A DNA stretch of 64,000 nucleotides from CBDCUQ01 sp965222835 (GTDB lineage: Bacteria; Pseudomonadota; Alphaproteobacteria; Rhizobiales; Hyphomicrobiaceae). Below are positions 26,214-35,169 of this stretch, piece after piece (the first letter of the stretch is position 1; every line of letters starts with the position of its first letter). The stretch spans positions 744,001 to 808,000 of the forward strand of contig CBDCUQ010000003.1 in assembly GCA_965222835.1 (NCBI GenBank), written 5' to 3'. The position numbers and the translations under genes are program-made. The notes under the pieces are model-generated. The model was not told where the DNA came from, made no database searches, and saw only the letters and a program-made list of their open reading frames with translations.

Positions 26214-28364
26214 TCAGGGGGTTGGCGCGCGCGCGCCCTGCCCGCCAGCCGGATAGACGATCCGTTCAAGGCGCGCGGCAAATGCGTCAGCCGAATCGAC
26301 TGGAAGGTCACAAAGGCGCCTTTTGCAGAGGTAGGCCGTCGGCTTCGTATCCAACAAGGGGCGGCGGGCAAGCAGTGCCCACTTTGCGTTCTTTTCGGGG
26401 GCGTTGGGCGGGATGACACTCAGTACAGTGGAGCGCAGAGGGCGCAAATAGACCGCCCGCAAGAGACGCCGTGTGTCTGGATCTTCAAGATGGCCTACAA
26501 TGACAATTTCATGGGCCTCCTCTGATCCATACCCTGCTGCGTTCAAGAGTGATGGCGAAGCAGCCAGAGAATTTTCCTGACGTTGACCGAGGCTGGCCAT
26601 GAATGTACGTGTACGCTCCGACACAGTCTTGTGATCGCCGAAGAGACCAAGGCGGTAGAGGGCCGAGAGGGCGGCGGCGTTGCCTGAGGGTGTCCCATCT
26701 TCGCGTAGCACGACGCGTTGTGGAAGAATCGAGCCTGACCCCTTCGGCGAAAAGAAAAAAAGGCCAGTTTTTGGACCTTGAAATCTATCGACAAGATCGC
26801 TCATCAGCATCAGTGCGTGATCAAGATGGGCGGGATCGAAGTCGAGTTCGTAGAGATCGATCAGCGCCTCAATGAGAAACGCGTAGTCGTCGAGAAATAC
26901 GGCCTCAGCGGCGTGCCCTTTGTGGTAGCTGTGGCGGAGACCATCCGGGTGCAAGGTGAGGCGCATAAGATGCGCGACGGTCTTCCGGGCAATTGTTCGA
27001 TATCCGGCGTCATCAAGAACCTTGGCGGCCATTGCAAACGCGCTTGCGGTCAGCGCGTTCCACGACACAATCACTTTCTCGTCGCGCTTTGGTGGAAGGC
27101 GGTCGGTGCGCGCCCGACGCAGGCGATCGAGATTCCCAGCAAAGCGCTTCTGCACTTCGTAGAAGGACATCGGATCCTTCTGCAATCTCAGAATACTGCG
27201 GCCGTCTGCGAGACCGTATGTGCTGCTGAGATAGGCACCCATCAATGCCGCTGCGTCTTCGCCGCCGAGAACAGCCTGCACCTCATCGGCAGTCCAAGTG
27301 TAATAGTGCCCTTCCTTTCCCTCAGAGTGCGATCCAAGTGCGGCGGCAAAGCCGCCGCCGGTGAGACGAAACCGTTCGATCAAATCATCGAGAATTTGAC
27401 GCGCGATGACGCCATAGCGCGCGCTCTTTGTGGCTTGGAAAGCTCTCAGATAAAGCCGTGCCAAAAGGGCGTTATCGCTGAGCATGATTTCGAAGTGCGG
27501 GACCTGCCAGAAACGGTCCACGGCATAACGGTGAAAGGCTCCACCCAACTGATCGCGCACACCACCGGCCGCCATGTGATCCAACGTCCTATAGACGTTG
27601 ACTAGCAATGCCTCGTCGCGCGTACGCACGCCGTGATCGAGCAAGAATAATAGCACATCGGGCCGGGGAAACTTTGATGAGCGCCCAAAACCGCCATACG
27701 TATCATCAAGCCGTTGCGCCCATGACTTAGCTGCCAGGTCCCGCGCGCTCAGAACGTTGGATTCGGTTGCGCTCAACTGCGGCTGAAACCGCTTTTTCAA
27801 TTGCTCGCGGGTGATCGCCACGTCCTTTGTGATGGCGGCCCTGTTGTCTTTCCACTCTCCTGCGAGAGCGGTGAGGACCGGGAGTAGGCCGGGGTCTCCA
27901 TGCGAAGGATCGGGCGTTGTGTAGCCCGTTGCAAACAACGGAATACCCTCAGGCGTCAGAACAAAGTTTGCCGGCCAGCCTTGGCTGCCGGTCATACCCT
28001 GCATGATTTCCATGTAGTAACCGTCGACGTCGGGGCGTGCCTCGCGATCGACAAGAACTGCAACGTAGCGATCATTCAATATTCCGCTAACGCGAGGATC
28101 CGAAAACGTATCTTGGGCCAGTTTGTGGCACCAGTGACAGGACAAATAACCGATGGAGAGAAAGATCAGCTTGTCTTCGCGTGCCGCGACTTCAAACGAA
28201 TTTGGTCCCCAAGTCTGCCACTTGATATCATCATGCGCATGTGCGGCTAGGTAGGGGCTTGCGGCCTTTGACAGCTCCTCCCCAATACCGTTGCTTGCAA
28301 GAAGCAGCGAGAACCCGCCGCTGATTGCGATCGCTAACGACAGACGATGGAGCAACTTGAACAT
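26214..28364 (-). CDS. DUF255 thioredoxin-fold protein (YyaL/spermatogenesis-associated-20 family)
   Basis: This 716-residue protein begins with a signal peptide (MFKLLHRLSLAIAI, ending near GIGEEL). An N-terminal thioredoxin-like DUF255 domain follows with the motif SCHWCHK (Cys76, Cys79), then an alpha/alpha-barrel part of glucosaminidase-like fold. Most DUF255 proteins are cytoplasmic, so export is noteworthy. The frame opens at 28445, but ATG 28364 starts the leader. It reads toward the NapA-like operon, 410 bp away, and may be a separate transcript. The family role is not established; a thiol-redox or folding task is possible. Confidence 0.82.
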   Translation of the reverse strand: MFKLLHRLSLAIAISGGFSLLLASNGIGEELSKAASPYLAAHAHDDIKWQTWGPNSFEVAAREDKLIFLSIGYLSCHWCHKLAQDTFSDPRVSGILNDRYVAVLVDREARPDVDGYYMEIMQGMTGSQGWPANFVLTPEGIPLFATGYTTPDPSHGDPGLLPVLTALAGEWKDNRAAITKDVAITREQLKKRFQPQLSATESNVLSARDLAAKSWAQRLDDTYGGFGRSSKFPRPDVLLFLLDHGVRTRDEALLVNVYRTLDHMAAGGVRDQLGGAFHRYAVDRFWQVPHFEIMLSDNALLARLYLRAFQATKSARYGVIARQILDDLIERFRLTGGGFAAALGSHSEGKEGHYYTWTADEVQAVLGGEDAAALMGAYLSSTYGLADGRSILRLQKDPMSFYEVQKRFAGNLDRLRRARTDRLPPKRDEKVIVSWNALTASAFAMAAKVLDDAGYRTIARKTVAHLMRLTLHPDGLRHSYHKGHAAEAVFLDDYAFLIEALIDLYELDFDPAHLDHALMLMSDLVDRFQGPKTGLFFFSPKGSGSILPQRVVLREDGTPSGNAAALSALYRLGLFGDHKTVSERTRTFMASLGQRQENSLAASPSLLNAAGYGSEEAHEIVIVGHLEDPDTRRLLRAVYLRPLRSTVLSVIPPNAPEKNAKWALLARRPLLDTKPTAYLCKRRLCDLPVDSADAFAARLERIVYPAGGQGARAPTP

Positions 28365-28781
28365 ATTCTGGCTTCCGACGGTAATACTAGCGTTGAAGCG
28401 GCGTGGCCGCAAAATCACGATGTCGGTCGTGCAGGGGAGGGGCACATGATCTATTGAGACGCCGCGCGCGAGCCCCCTCTTGTTCGGGGTTCCGTAGGTT
28501 CCGGAAGCGCCGCCGTCCTATTGTGATCGCAGCGCCACCGAATGCATACCGGCCCCGATGCGTGATTGTGAGGAAAAGATCCAAATTCAGAGCGGGTGTG
28601 GACAGGTGCGTTGCTCGTTGCACGGAAGCCTGGGACCAACTCCGTACTTTCCGCTAGAAGTCTCCGACGCGCCTCTAGGAGATACCTGCATCGCGTCAGG
28701 CTTATCGGTGAACGCCACGGGCTCATTTGGCGAAGCGGCAAGCCCTAAATCTCTCGCAGTAGATTTGCCAAGCTCTTCCAG
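28365..28781. other. Intergenic region without a supported gene
   Basis: This 417-bp stretch lies between the end of the FNR-type gene and the start of the DUF255 gene, both on the minus strand. It must carry the DUF255 promoter. I see no RNA gene, repeat or clear FNR site in it. Confidence 0.5.
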
Positions 28782-29543
28782 CTATTGGTCGGAAGCCTCA
28801 GCGCACAGGCGAAGCTCATCATAGTTTTTCAGGGCAATTCTCCTGCGGCCGATCGTCGAAATAACACCCTTGGACCTCAGGTTGGCAAACTGGCGGCTAA
28901 CGGTCTCTAGCCTGAGTGCAAGGCACTCGGCGATCTCGGTGCGCGACAGGGGCAGCTCGAACTCGACAGTCGCGTTCTTATCTTTCAGCTTGCCTGTCTG
29001 GCCAAGCAATCTTTCCGCGGCAATCACAAGGATGCTCGCCACCCGTTCCTGCGCGGTCTTTCGACCAATCATGAACATCCATTCGCGAGCCGTATCCAGG
29101 TCGTCGAGCAGACGCTTCAGGATGGCGGTTTCCACGTCGGAATGTTTACTCATCAGACCTTCAAACACTTTGCCTGAGAAGCAACAGAGATCGAGGTCCG
29201 TTGCGGCCTCCGCAATCAAGTTTGAGCTTGTCGAGAAAGGACGTCCCAGAAAGTCCGAAGCAAACTGAAGGCCGACAATTTGGTACCGCCCATCGGGCTT
29301 GGCGTTTATGAGCTTCACGACGCCCGAAACGATGATCGCAAAGGACTTTCCCTTCATTTGACCATCATAGACGATTTGCCCTGCAGGGACCCGCCTACGG
29401 TGTACTGCACGACCGAGATCGTTCGCAGCCTCTTGTGAGACAGAACTGCAAAGCGCCGACAGTCGAACCGCACACTGTTGGCATTTGACACGCACCGTCT
29501 TCTGTTGCTCCAGTGCTATCTCTTTTGCCCCCTGGGCACGCAT
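28782..29543 (-). CDS. Crp/Fnr family regulator with FNR-type cysteines (FnrL/FnrN-like)
   Basis: The protein has an N-terminal cysteine group C-x2-C-x7-C (Cys21, Cys24, Cys32), the spacing of rhizobial FnrN/FnrL, and a further cysteine pair (DLCCFSG) for the fourth [4Fe-4S] ligand. A cyclic-nucleotide-like domain and a long dimer helix follow. The C-terminal helix-turn-helix has LETVSRQF; the Glu, Ser and Arg of this helix read the TTGAT/TTGAC half-site in FNR proteins. It should act as an oxygen sensor. The frame opens at 29639; I chose ATG 29543 because it gives about 253 residues, the family length. Sites matching its target occur at 25936 and 36456. Confidence 0.88.
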   Translation of the reverse strand: MRAQGAKEIALEQQKTVRVKCQQCAVRLSALCSSVSQEAANDLGRAVHRRRVPAGQIVYDGQMKGKSFAIIVSGVVKLINAKPDGRYQIVGLQFASDFLGRPFSTSSNLIAEAATDLDLCCFSGKVFEGLMSKHSDVETAILKRLLDDLDTAREWMFMIGRKTAQERVASILVIAAERLLGQTGKLKDKNATVEFELPLSRTEIAECLALRLETVSRQFANLRSKGVISTIGRRRIALKNYDELRLCAEASDQ

Positions 29544-29745
29544 GAGACACAGCCCAGGGCGGGCATCGGTCAAGGGGCCCGCACTGCTCTCTGGCTCACG
29601 TTCTGATCTCGGCTCTCGCTCCAAGCTTCGTCGCTCCAATCAACACCAATCCGCTCTTAACATCAATGCCCATACGGCCGCGGGGGACAGGTTCTACGCT
29701 TCAGGTCCGTCGCGAACGTTAACCGACCTCCAATCCCGCGCCTGT

Positions 29746-31194
29746 TTAGGCCAGGCGCTTAGAATCAAGCTGAATATTGGCCGCCACGGAGACATGAGCA
29801 CTAAGTAGGGAACGCAGAACCGTGGCAATAAACAGTACGCCGCCACAGACTGCGAACATCGCGCCGACCCCATGCAAATACATGCCGATGACTGCACCAT
29901 CGACCAAATCTACAATACCGCTAGGAGTCTTTCTGGGCGCACCGTACCCTCCGGCCAGGAAAAGGCCGATGCACGCCATCAGCTGCCCGATTCCAAAGAG
30001 CGCGACATGCAGCCGCGTGCGCACATGCCCCGCTACGGGACGCTCGAGGCGCGGCAGGCAGTAGACGAGCATCAAACCCATTGCTGCAAGGTTCACCCCC
30101 GCTATGACACCATGGTAGTGAGCCGGCGTTCGCGTATCCGATCCCGTAATCACGAGCCCCATTATTCCGCCGGCTCCGAAAACAACAGCGGATAGCACGA
30201 GTGCTACAAAGGCCGGATCGCGCCAAGGCAAGTCGGCTTTGGTCCGGTGTCGCGCGACCGCAACAAGTCCAGCCCCTGCCACGAGCAGGCTTGGAAATGC
30301 CAATACGAACTGCAGTCGCCGAAATCCCTCGGTCTGTAGTTCCGAGAATGGCTCGAACACAATGTAAAACAAGAGAGCCGGGAGTGAGAAGATACCAATC
30401 AGCTTTGTTGCGAGCGTGAAGAGGCCAGCATCGAGTGCATCCTTTCCAAGACAATAGCGCGCAAGAACAAACCAACTCGTCAGCATGAGCAGGCAATAAA
30501 GGAACTGCAGCACATGTCCGCCGCCCCAAAACAGGTGCTCGTGCATCAGACGGGAGGGCGGCTCTCCCCACACGAAATACAGTGAAGCCGCGAAGCAGCC
30601 GAGTGCCACACAATAGATCGTCCCAGCCGAAAGCATCGCGGCCGGCAGTGCGCCAATTTCTTGCCCACTTTCAATGACGTTGGCAAATAGTCGCGCGACT
30701 GGAAGCAATATGCCGACAGCAAGAAAAGCCAATCCCGCATAATAGGCCGGATGGATGATGACTGGGATGTAGTTGTTGAGAGTAGGTATGGTGTCCTCAT
30801 AGAACGCCGGGACGAAGAGCATTGGAAACGACATGGCGACGAGCGCCAGCCCGACCCTCCCGGCGCCTGCCATTCGAAGCCGTCCGTTTGACGCATCCAA
30901 CGCGGCGAAAGAGGCGAGGAGGGCAAACATCACCAGAAACCAGACCACGAGGGAGAACACGACGTGGATGACCAGGCCCTTCGAAAAGAATTCGAACGGC
31001 CACCGAACTAACCCTTCGCTTCCTGGAATCCGCGACACAGCCAGCAGAAAGGCAAAAAAACCTGCAATCCCCAGCGATCCGACGGCAAGCAGCGCCCAGG
31101 ACCTCAATTCGGCGAGAATCCGCGCGTCAACATTTGCGCGCGATGTTGTTTTGGGTCGCGGACCCACCAGATCCATTGCGCTTTCATCCCTCAT
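29746..31194 (-). CDS. Heme-copper oxidase subunit I-like membrane protein
   Basis: This 482-residue protein has about 12 hydrophobic helices and histidine-rich motifs of the heme-copper subunit I superfamily, nearest the cbb3/NorB branch. Examples are HEHLFWGGGHVLQF and TPAHYHGVIAGVN. A second, complete subunit I is encoded at 31839, so this copy may be an accessory or an enzyme of its own. The frame is open to 31272, but ATG 31194 overlaps the stop of the DUF420 gene by four bases (ATGA), so translation is probably coupled there. No subunit II specific to it is present. Similar proteins sit beside type A2 oxidases, but the role is not known to me. Confidence 0.8.
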   Translation of the reverse strand: MRDESAMDLVGPRPKTTSRANVDARILAELRSWALLAVGSLGIAGFFAFLLAVSRIPGSEGLVRWPFEFFSKGLVIHVVFSLVVWFLVMFALLASFAALDASNGRLRMAGAGRVGLALVAMSFPMLFVPAFYEDTIPTLNNYIPVIIHPAYYAGLAFLAVGILLPVARLFANVIESGQEIGALPAAMLSAGTIYCVALGCFAASLYFVWGEPPSRLMHEHLFWGGGHVLQFLYCLLMLTSWFVLARYCLGKDALDAGLFTLATKLIGIFSLPALLFYIVFEPFSELQTEGFRRLQFVLAFPSLLVAGAGLVAVARHRTKADLPWRDPAFVALVLSAVVFGAGGIMGLVITGSDTRTPAHYHGVIAGVNLAAMGLMLVYCLPRLERPVAGHVRTRLHVALFGIGQLMACIGLFLAGGYGAPRKTPSGIVDLVDGAVIGMYLHGVGAMFAVCGGVLFIATVLRSLLSAHVSVAANIQLDSKRLA

Positions 31195-31631
31195 ACCCGC
31201 TCTCCCGGGTAAGGCCAGATATGGACGGTCATGACGTAGACGGTGATCCCTGAGATCGCTACGAACATCCATAGCCTCCAGGTTCCATTGGCGATGCGGC
31301 GGTGCGCATCGAAGTCTCCGCGAAGGGCGCGAAAGACAGCGAGCGGCACAATGATCGCTGCGGCTGTCGCTGTGACAATGTGCAGGATGAGGATCGAAAA
31401 GTAGACCGGCCGAATAAGCCCTTCGCCACCGAACTTCGCGAGGCCAGATCCAAAATGGTACGTGAGATAGAGAACGAGGAATGCGGTACCAAGGCTGACC
31501 GCGGTAATCATAGACTTGCGATGTGCGTTCCGGTTACCGCGCCCGATGAAGTAGTAGCCCGAGCAGAGGGCCGCGACGGTCGCGACGTTGATGACCGCCA
31601 TGACGTGCGGAAGCCCTAGATCGGCAAGCAT
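31191..31631 (-). CDS. DUF420 family membrane protein (CtaM/YozB-like)
   Basis: This 146-residue protein has four hydrophobic helices and conserved histidines in RNAHRKSM, LTYHFGSG, ILHIVTATAA and DFDAHRRIA. DUF420 proteins occur in cytochrome oxidase operons, and one member is needed for assembly of aa3 oxidase in Gram-positive bacteria. It lies after the oxidase genes and just behind a 40-residue peptide gene. Its stop overlaps the next start by four bases. An assembly role for the oxidase encoded here is a reasonable inference. Confidence 0.86.
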   Translation of the reverse strand: MLADLGLPHVMAVINVATVAALCSGYYFIGRGNRNAHRKSMITAVSLGTAFLVLYLTYHFGSGLAKFGGEGLIRPVYFSILILHIVTATAAAIIVPLAVFRALRGDFDAHRRIANGTWRLWMFVAISGITVYVMTVHIWPYPGERV

Positions 31632-31637
31632 GCTTGG

Positions 31638-31760
31638 TTAAGGTCCGTAGTTGATGATCTTGTACATGATGCTCACGTACATGAAGAACGAGAGCGCGAG
31701 AAACGCCACAAGCGCTTTCATGGGGCTCTTCTTGGGCTTTTCATTTCCACTCTTATTCAT
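31638..31760 (-). CDS. 40-residue membrane peptide of the cytochrome oxidase operon
   Basis: A 40-codon frame begins MNKSGNEKPKKSPMK and ends IINYGP. A basic polar N-tail is followed by one hydrophobic helix (about residues 15-33). ATG 31760 has GAGAACC upstream, and the stop lies 6 bp before the DUF420 start. The tight fit between subunit I and DUF420, and the single-helix design, are typical of small oxidase subunits. I do not recognise a family. Confidence 0.72.
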   Translation of the reverse strand: MNKSGNEKPKKSPMKALVAFLALSFFMYVSIMYKIINYGP

Positions 31761-31838
31761 GATGGTTCTCGTGTTCTGCAGAAGCCGATTTGGTAGTGGT
31801 GCGGGTGGCCGGCGACGCTCCGCCAGCCACCCAATTTC

Positions 31839-33500
31839 TCATCTCTGTGATCCCCATTCGACGTAGTTATAGGGCGTCCAGTTTTCGTCGACGGTCACAG
31901 GCTTCGGAAAGTTGCCCGGTCCCGGGGGACTTTCAGTGTGAGTCCATTCGAGAGACTTGGAGTTCCAAGGGTTGTTCCCCACTACAGGACCACGAATTGC
32001 GGACACTACCCAGCCGACCACCATGAGCAACACGCCAATGGCGATGAGAGCCGCTCCAGCCGTCGCAACCTGATGGTATGGCTCGAATTCGGGGTACATC
32101 GCGTAGTCCCAATAGCGACGCGGCATGCCGCGAACACCAATGATAAAGAGCGGCCAGAATGTTACCTGCGTCCCGATCACCTTAAACCAGAATGCCGTCT
32201 TGGCGATGCCGCTGTCTGCAGATCGGCCCGTCATCTTCGGGAACCAGTGGTAGATGGCCGCAAACACCGCGAACGTCGCCATAAGCCCCATGATGAAGTG
32301 GAAGTGCGCGTGCACAAAGCTCGTCTCGGAGAGGTGTACCGTCATGGACGTAATTGCCAGTGGAATGCCCGTAAGGCCGCCAACAAGAATGAGGAACAGG
32401 CAAACGACGGCATACCACATGGAGACGTTGTAGGTTATCGCCCCCTTGTACATGGTTCCCCATAACGAAATGAGGAGAAGCCCAACGGGAACCGAGATGA
32501 GCAAGGTTGAGACCATCATGCCAATTCGGATCCAGTCCGGCATACCGGCGATGTAGAGGTGGTGCACCCAGACCTCGCCCGTAATCACAAGGATGCCGAT
32601 GATCCCGCCGTAGACACAGGCTTTGTAGTTGAACACATGGTTCTTCGCTTGCGTGGCAATCATGTCGAACAATAGCCCGACGGCCGGCAGGAAGATCACG
32701 TACACGGCAGGATGCGAGTAGAACCAGAAAAGGTTCTGATAGAGAAGCACGTCGCCGCCTCGAGTGGGATCAAAGAACCCGGTACCGACATACTTGTCGA
32801 ACAAGAGCAGCGTGACCGCAGACGCAAGCACCGGAACGAACACAATCTGGATCAAGAAGGCCGCGAAAATGGTCCAGACGAAGATGTTCATCTGATTCCA
32901 GCCCATGCCCGGTGCCCGCATGTAGATGATCGTAACTAGGAAGTTCACAGCACCGAGGATCGACGAGAAACCGATCAGGTGGACAGTGAACACGTAGGCC
33001 GCGGTATTGGCTGTCGTTGTGACAGCGTAAGGCGGATAACCGGTCCACATCACGTCGGGTTTATCCGGCATAATGAATGTCAGAAGGGCAACCACGATGC
33101 CCGCCCAGAAGAGCCACAATGACAGCGCGTTGATGCGCGGAAATGCGACGTCAGGCGCGCCGATCATCAGTGGTACGAAGTAATTTGCAGCGAACCCCGT
33201 AAGTGCCGGGATTAGAAACGCCAGAATCATTGCCGCGCCATGGAAGTAGAGGGCGACATTGTAGGCCGTTCCAGTTGGAAGCTCCTTTGCGAAATCGCCT
33301 ACGAAATAATTGATGAGACCGGAATCGCCGGGTGACATTTGCTCGAGGCGAATGCCGACCGCCATGATGCCCGCGACAAGGAACGCCGCGATGGCGCCAA
33401 TCAAGTAGAGAATCCCGATCCGCTTGTGATCGGTGGTGAAAATCCACTCTTTGATCCCAGAGCGCGGCTGGTGATGAGCAAATTCTGTTGCCGTTGCCAT
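31839..33500 (-). CDS. ctaD: Cytochrome c oxidase subunit I, type A2
   Basis: This 553-residue protein has 12 hydrophobic helices and the canonical subunit I ligands, including SFVHAHFHFIMG for heme and copper. The D-channel glutamate of type A1 oxidases (GHPEV) is replaced by the Tyr-Ser version YSHPAV (261-266), which defines type A2. AGGGAG precedes ATG 33500. The enzyme reduces oxygen to water at the cytoplasmic membrane. It follows subunit II directly, and the gene order III, SCO, II, I fits one operon. Confidence 0.94.
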   Translation of the reverse strand: MATATEFAHHQPRSGIKEWIFTTDHKRIGILYLIGAIAAFLVAGIMAVGIRLEQMSPGDSGLINYFVGDFAKELPTGTAYNVALYFHGAAMILAFLIPALTGFAANYFVPLMIGAPDVAFPRINALSLWLFWAGIVVALLTFIMPDKPDVMWTGYPPYAVTTTANTAAYVFTVHLIGFSSILGAVNFLVTIIYMRAPGMGWNQMNIFVWTIFAAFLIQIVFVPVLASAVTLLLFDKYVGTGFFDPTRGGDVLLYQNLFWFYSHPAVYVIFLPAVGLLFDMIATQAKNHVFNYKACVYGGIIGILVITGEVWVHHLYIAGMPDWIRIGMMVSTLLISVPVGLLLISLWGTMYKGAITYNVSMWYAVVCLFLILVGGLTGIPLAITSMTVHLSETSFVHAHFHFIMGLMATFAVFAAIYHWFPKMTGRSADSGIAKTAFWFKVIGTQVTFWPLFIIGVRGMPRRYWDYAMYPEFEPYHQVATAGAALIAIGVLLMVVGWVVSAIRGPVVGNNPWNSKSLEWTHTESPPGPGNFPKPVTVDENWTPYNYVEWGSQR

Positions 33501-33520
33501 TTCTATTTCTCCCTGGGATC

Positions 33521-34297
33521 TTAACGTGTCGGAGATGGGGTTGAAGCCGCGGCAGCGGTCTTCTTCTGCTCAAGCTCTGACGTCTTCTTCTTCTTTTTCT
33601 CGATCTTCTTGGCGAGCCATTGATCGAATGACACCCGATCAATGGCGCGTACCTTGTTTGTCATCTGGGAATGCGCCATGCCGCAGAACTCCACACAGAC
33701 GACATTGGATTCGAGTGGCTTGTCTGGAAGGAACCATAGGTAGGTGATGCGCCCCGGCATCAGGTCCTCTTTGACTCTGTACTCATTCAATCCGAAGGAA
33801 TGGATGACGTCATTCGATGTCATGCGAAGCACGATGGGCTGACCAACAGGCACGACGAGCTCGGTATCCGTAACTCCCTCGCCGTAGTCGTACTCAAAGA
33901 ACCACTGGTTGCCGGTAACCTTGATCTCCATGGCATTTGGTGGGACTTGCCGCTGGATGTTCCATAACGACCATCCTTTTGCAGCGAGCAGGAAGTCATC
34001 GGCCATAAAGATGGCGGCAGGAACCAGCGACCAAGCGAGCGCCTTGTCGAGGTTGAGCGGTACGGCGGTACCCACTGCGTCGGGGCTTCGCGCCCGGTAT
34101 TTCACGAGCAGGTAGACCGCGACGATCGCGAATATGCCTCCAATGATCCAAAGATCCCAAAGGACTTCGTTCCACGTATGGTTCCAGGCATCGGTCGGAT
34201 TGGGCATCGCTTTGCTCTCAGCTTCGGCCCATGCTGCTCCCGCGCCCATTCCTAGGCCAACGAACAGTCCTAGAATCGGTTCAAGCTGCTTGCGCAT
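33521..34297 (-). CDS. ctaC: Cytochrome c oxidase subunit II with CuA site
   Basis: The protein has a signal or first helix, a second membrane helix and a cupredoxin domain. The CuA ligands are His in DVIHSFG and the group CVEFCGMAHSQM (two Cys, His, Met). The frame opens at 34399; ATG 34297 has GGGACGAG just before it and gives 258 residues. No cytochrome c domain is fused. The C-terminal tail is unusual: a run of Lys and Glu, then Ala and Pro (KKIEKKKKKTSELEQKK). It overlaps the end of the SCO gene. Confidence 0.93.
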   Translation of the reverse strand: MRKQLEPILGLFVGLGMGAGAAWAEAESKAMPNPTDAWNHTWNEVLWDLWIIGGIFAIVAVYLLVKYRARSPDAVGTAVPLNLDKALAWSLVPAAIFMADDFLLAAKGWSLWNIQRQVPPNAMEIKVTGNQWFFEYDYGEGVTDTELVVPVGQPIVLRMTSNDVIHSFGLNEYRVKEDLMPGRITYLWFLPDKPLESNVVCVEFCGMAHSQMTNKVRAIDRVSFDQWLAKKIEKKKKKTSELEQKKTAAAASTPSPTR

Positions 34298-35162
34298 AGT
34301 TCTCGTCCCTTGTGCGTTTCGTTCGTTTTGTTGATTTGAAGTAGAAAATCGATCCGAACAGCGTCGCGAGGCCAACGCCGAGAGAGCCAATCCCGACAAT
34401 GATGGGAATGCTGAAGACGTACTTGCCGTCCTTGTAGCTGTACGAGTAGCAGAGACTCAGCGCGAACGTGATGATCTCGCGCGGGCGGAACTGCCCCTGC
34501 TTCGCATCAAGAACCGCAAGTTCGACGTCGCGGCCGTCCACCTCCTGCTGATAGAGGACGCGGATCAATCGCCCATCCATGCCGAAGAACAGAAACGCCC
34601 CGGGGTGAAGGAAGAGGCGGTCCTCTGGCGACCAAAAAAACTTGAAGCCGATCGCTTCCGTCGCGGTCTTGATGTCAGCTTCGTTCTTGAAGGTCGCAAA
34701 TGTCCAATGATCGGCCAGAGATCCGGCGATATCGAGATGTTTGCGGAAAGCACCAGTGGATTGGAGCGTGTCGTGACGATCGAAAGACAGCGTCACGATC
34801 TCGAAGTCGGCTCCTGGTTCAACGACGCTTACGTCCTCAAGAAGAGAGGCCAAAGACGCGTTGATGAATGAGCAGCTCCCGTCGCAGGTGTAGTAACTCA
34901 ACACCAGAATGACAGGCCTTCCGAGCTTGTCGCGCCAACGGAATTCACGTCCCTTCTGGTCAACGAGCATGGTCTCGGGATCGATCTTCGATCCTAGATG
35001 GGCCTTCTCGTCAATGACCATGATGTTCGGATTCACATCCGAAACTGGCCTGCGGAAATACTGAGCATCCGCGTTCTGAACCGCGGCGGCGCAAGTGAGC
35101 GTCACCGCAAAGAACGCCAGGAGTGCAAGTCTTCCGAAGCTAGGCATCGCACGGCTTCCCAT
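34281..35162 (-). CDS. SCO1/SenC family copper chaperone
   Basis: SCO proteins deliver copper to the CuA centre of subunit II. The copper motif CDGSC (CxxxC) lies in LSYYTCDGSCSFINAS, and a conserved downstream histidine is in FLHPGAFLF. A signal peptide ends near ALVQNADAQ-like sequence, and a membrane helix lies near the C-terminus (GIGSLGVGLATLF). ATG 35162 has GGTGAG upstream; ATG 35147 is a possible alternative. The gene starts only a few bases after the end of subunit III and overlaps subunit II, so coupled expression is likely. Confidence 0.9.
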   Translation of the reverse strand: MGSRAMPSFGRLALLAFFAVTLTCAAAVQNADAQYFRRPVSDVNPNIMVIDEKAHLGSKIDPETMLVDQKGREFRWRDKLGRPVILVLSYYTCDGSCSFINASLASLLEDVSVVEPGADFEIVTLSFDRHDTLQSTGAFRKHLDIAGSLADHWTFATFKNEADIKTATEAIGFKFFWSPEDRLFLHPGAFLFFGMDGRLIRVLYQQEVDGRDVELAVLDAKQGQFRPREIITFALSLCYSYSYKDGKYVFSIPIIVGIGSLGVGLATLFGSIFYFKSTKRTKRTRDENYAQAA

Positions 35163-35169
35163 GAAGATC

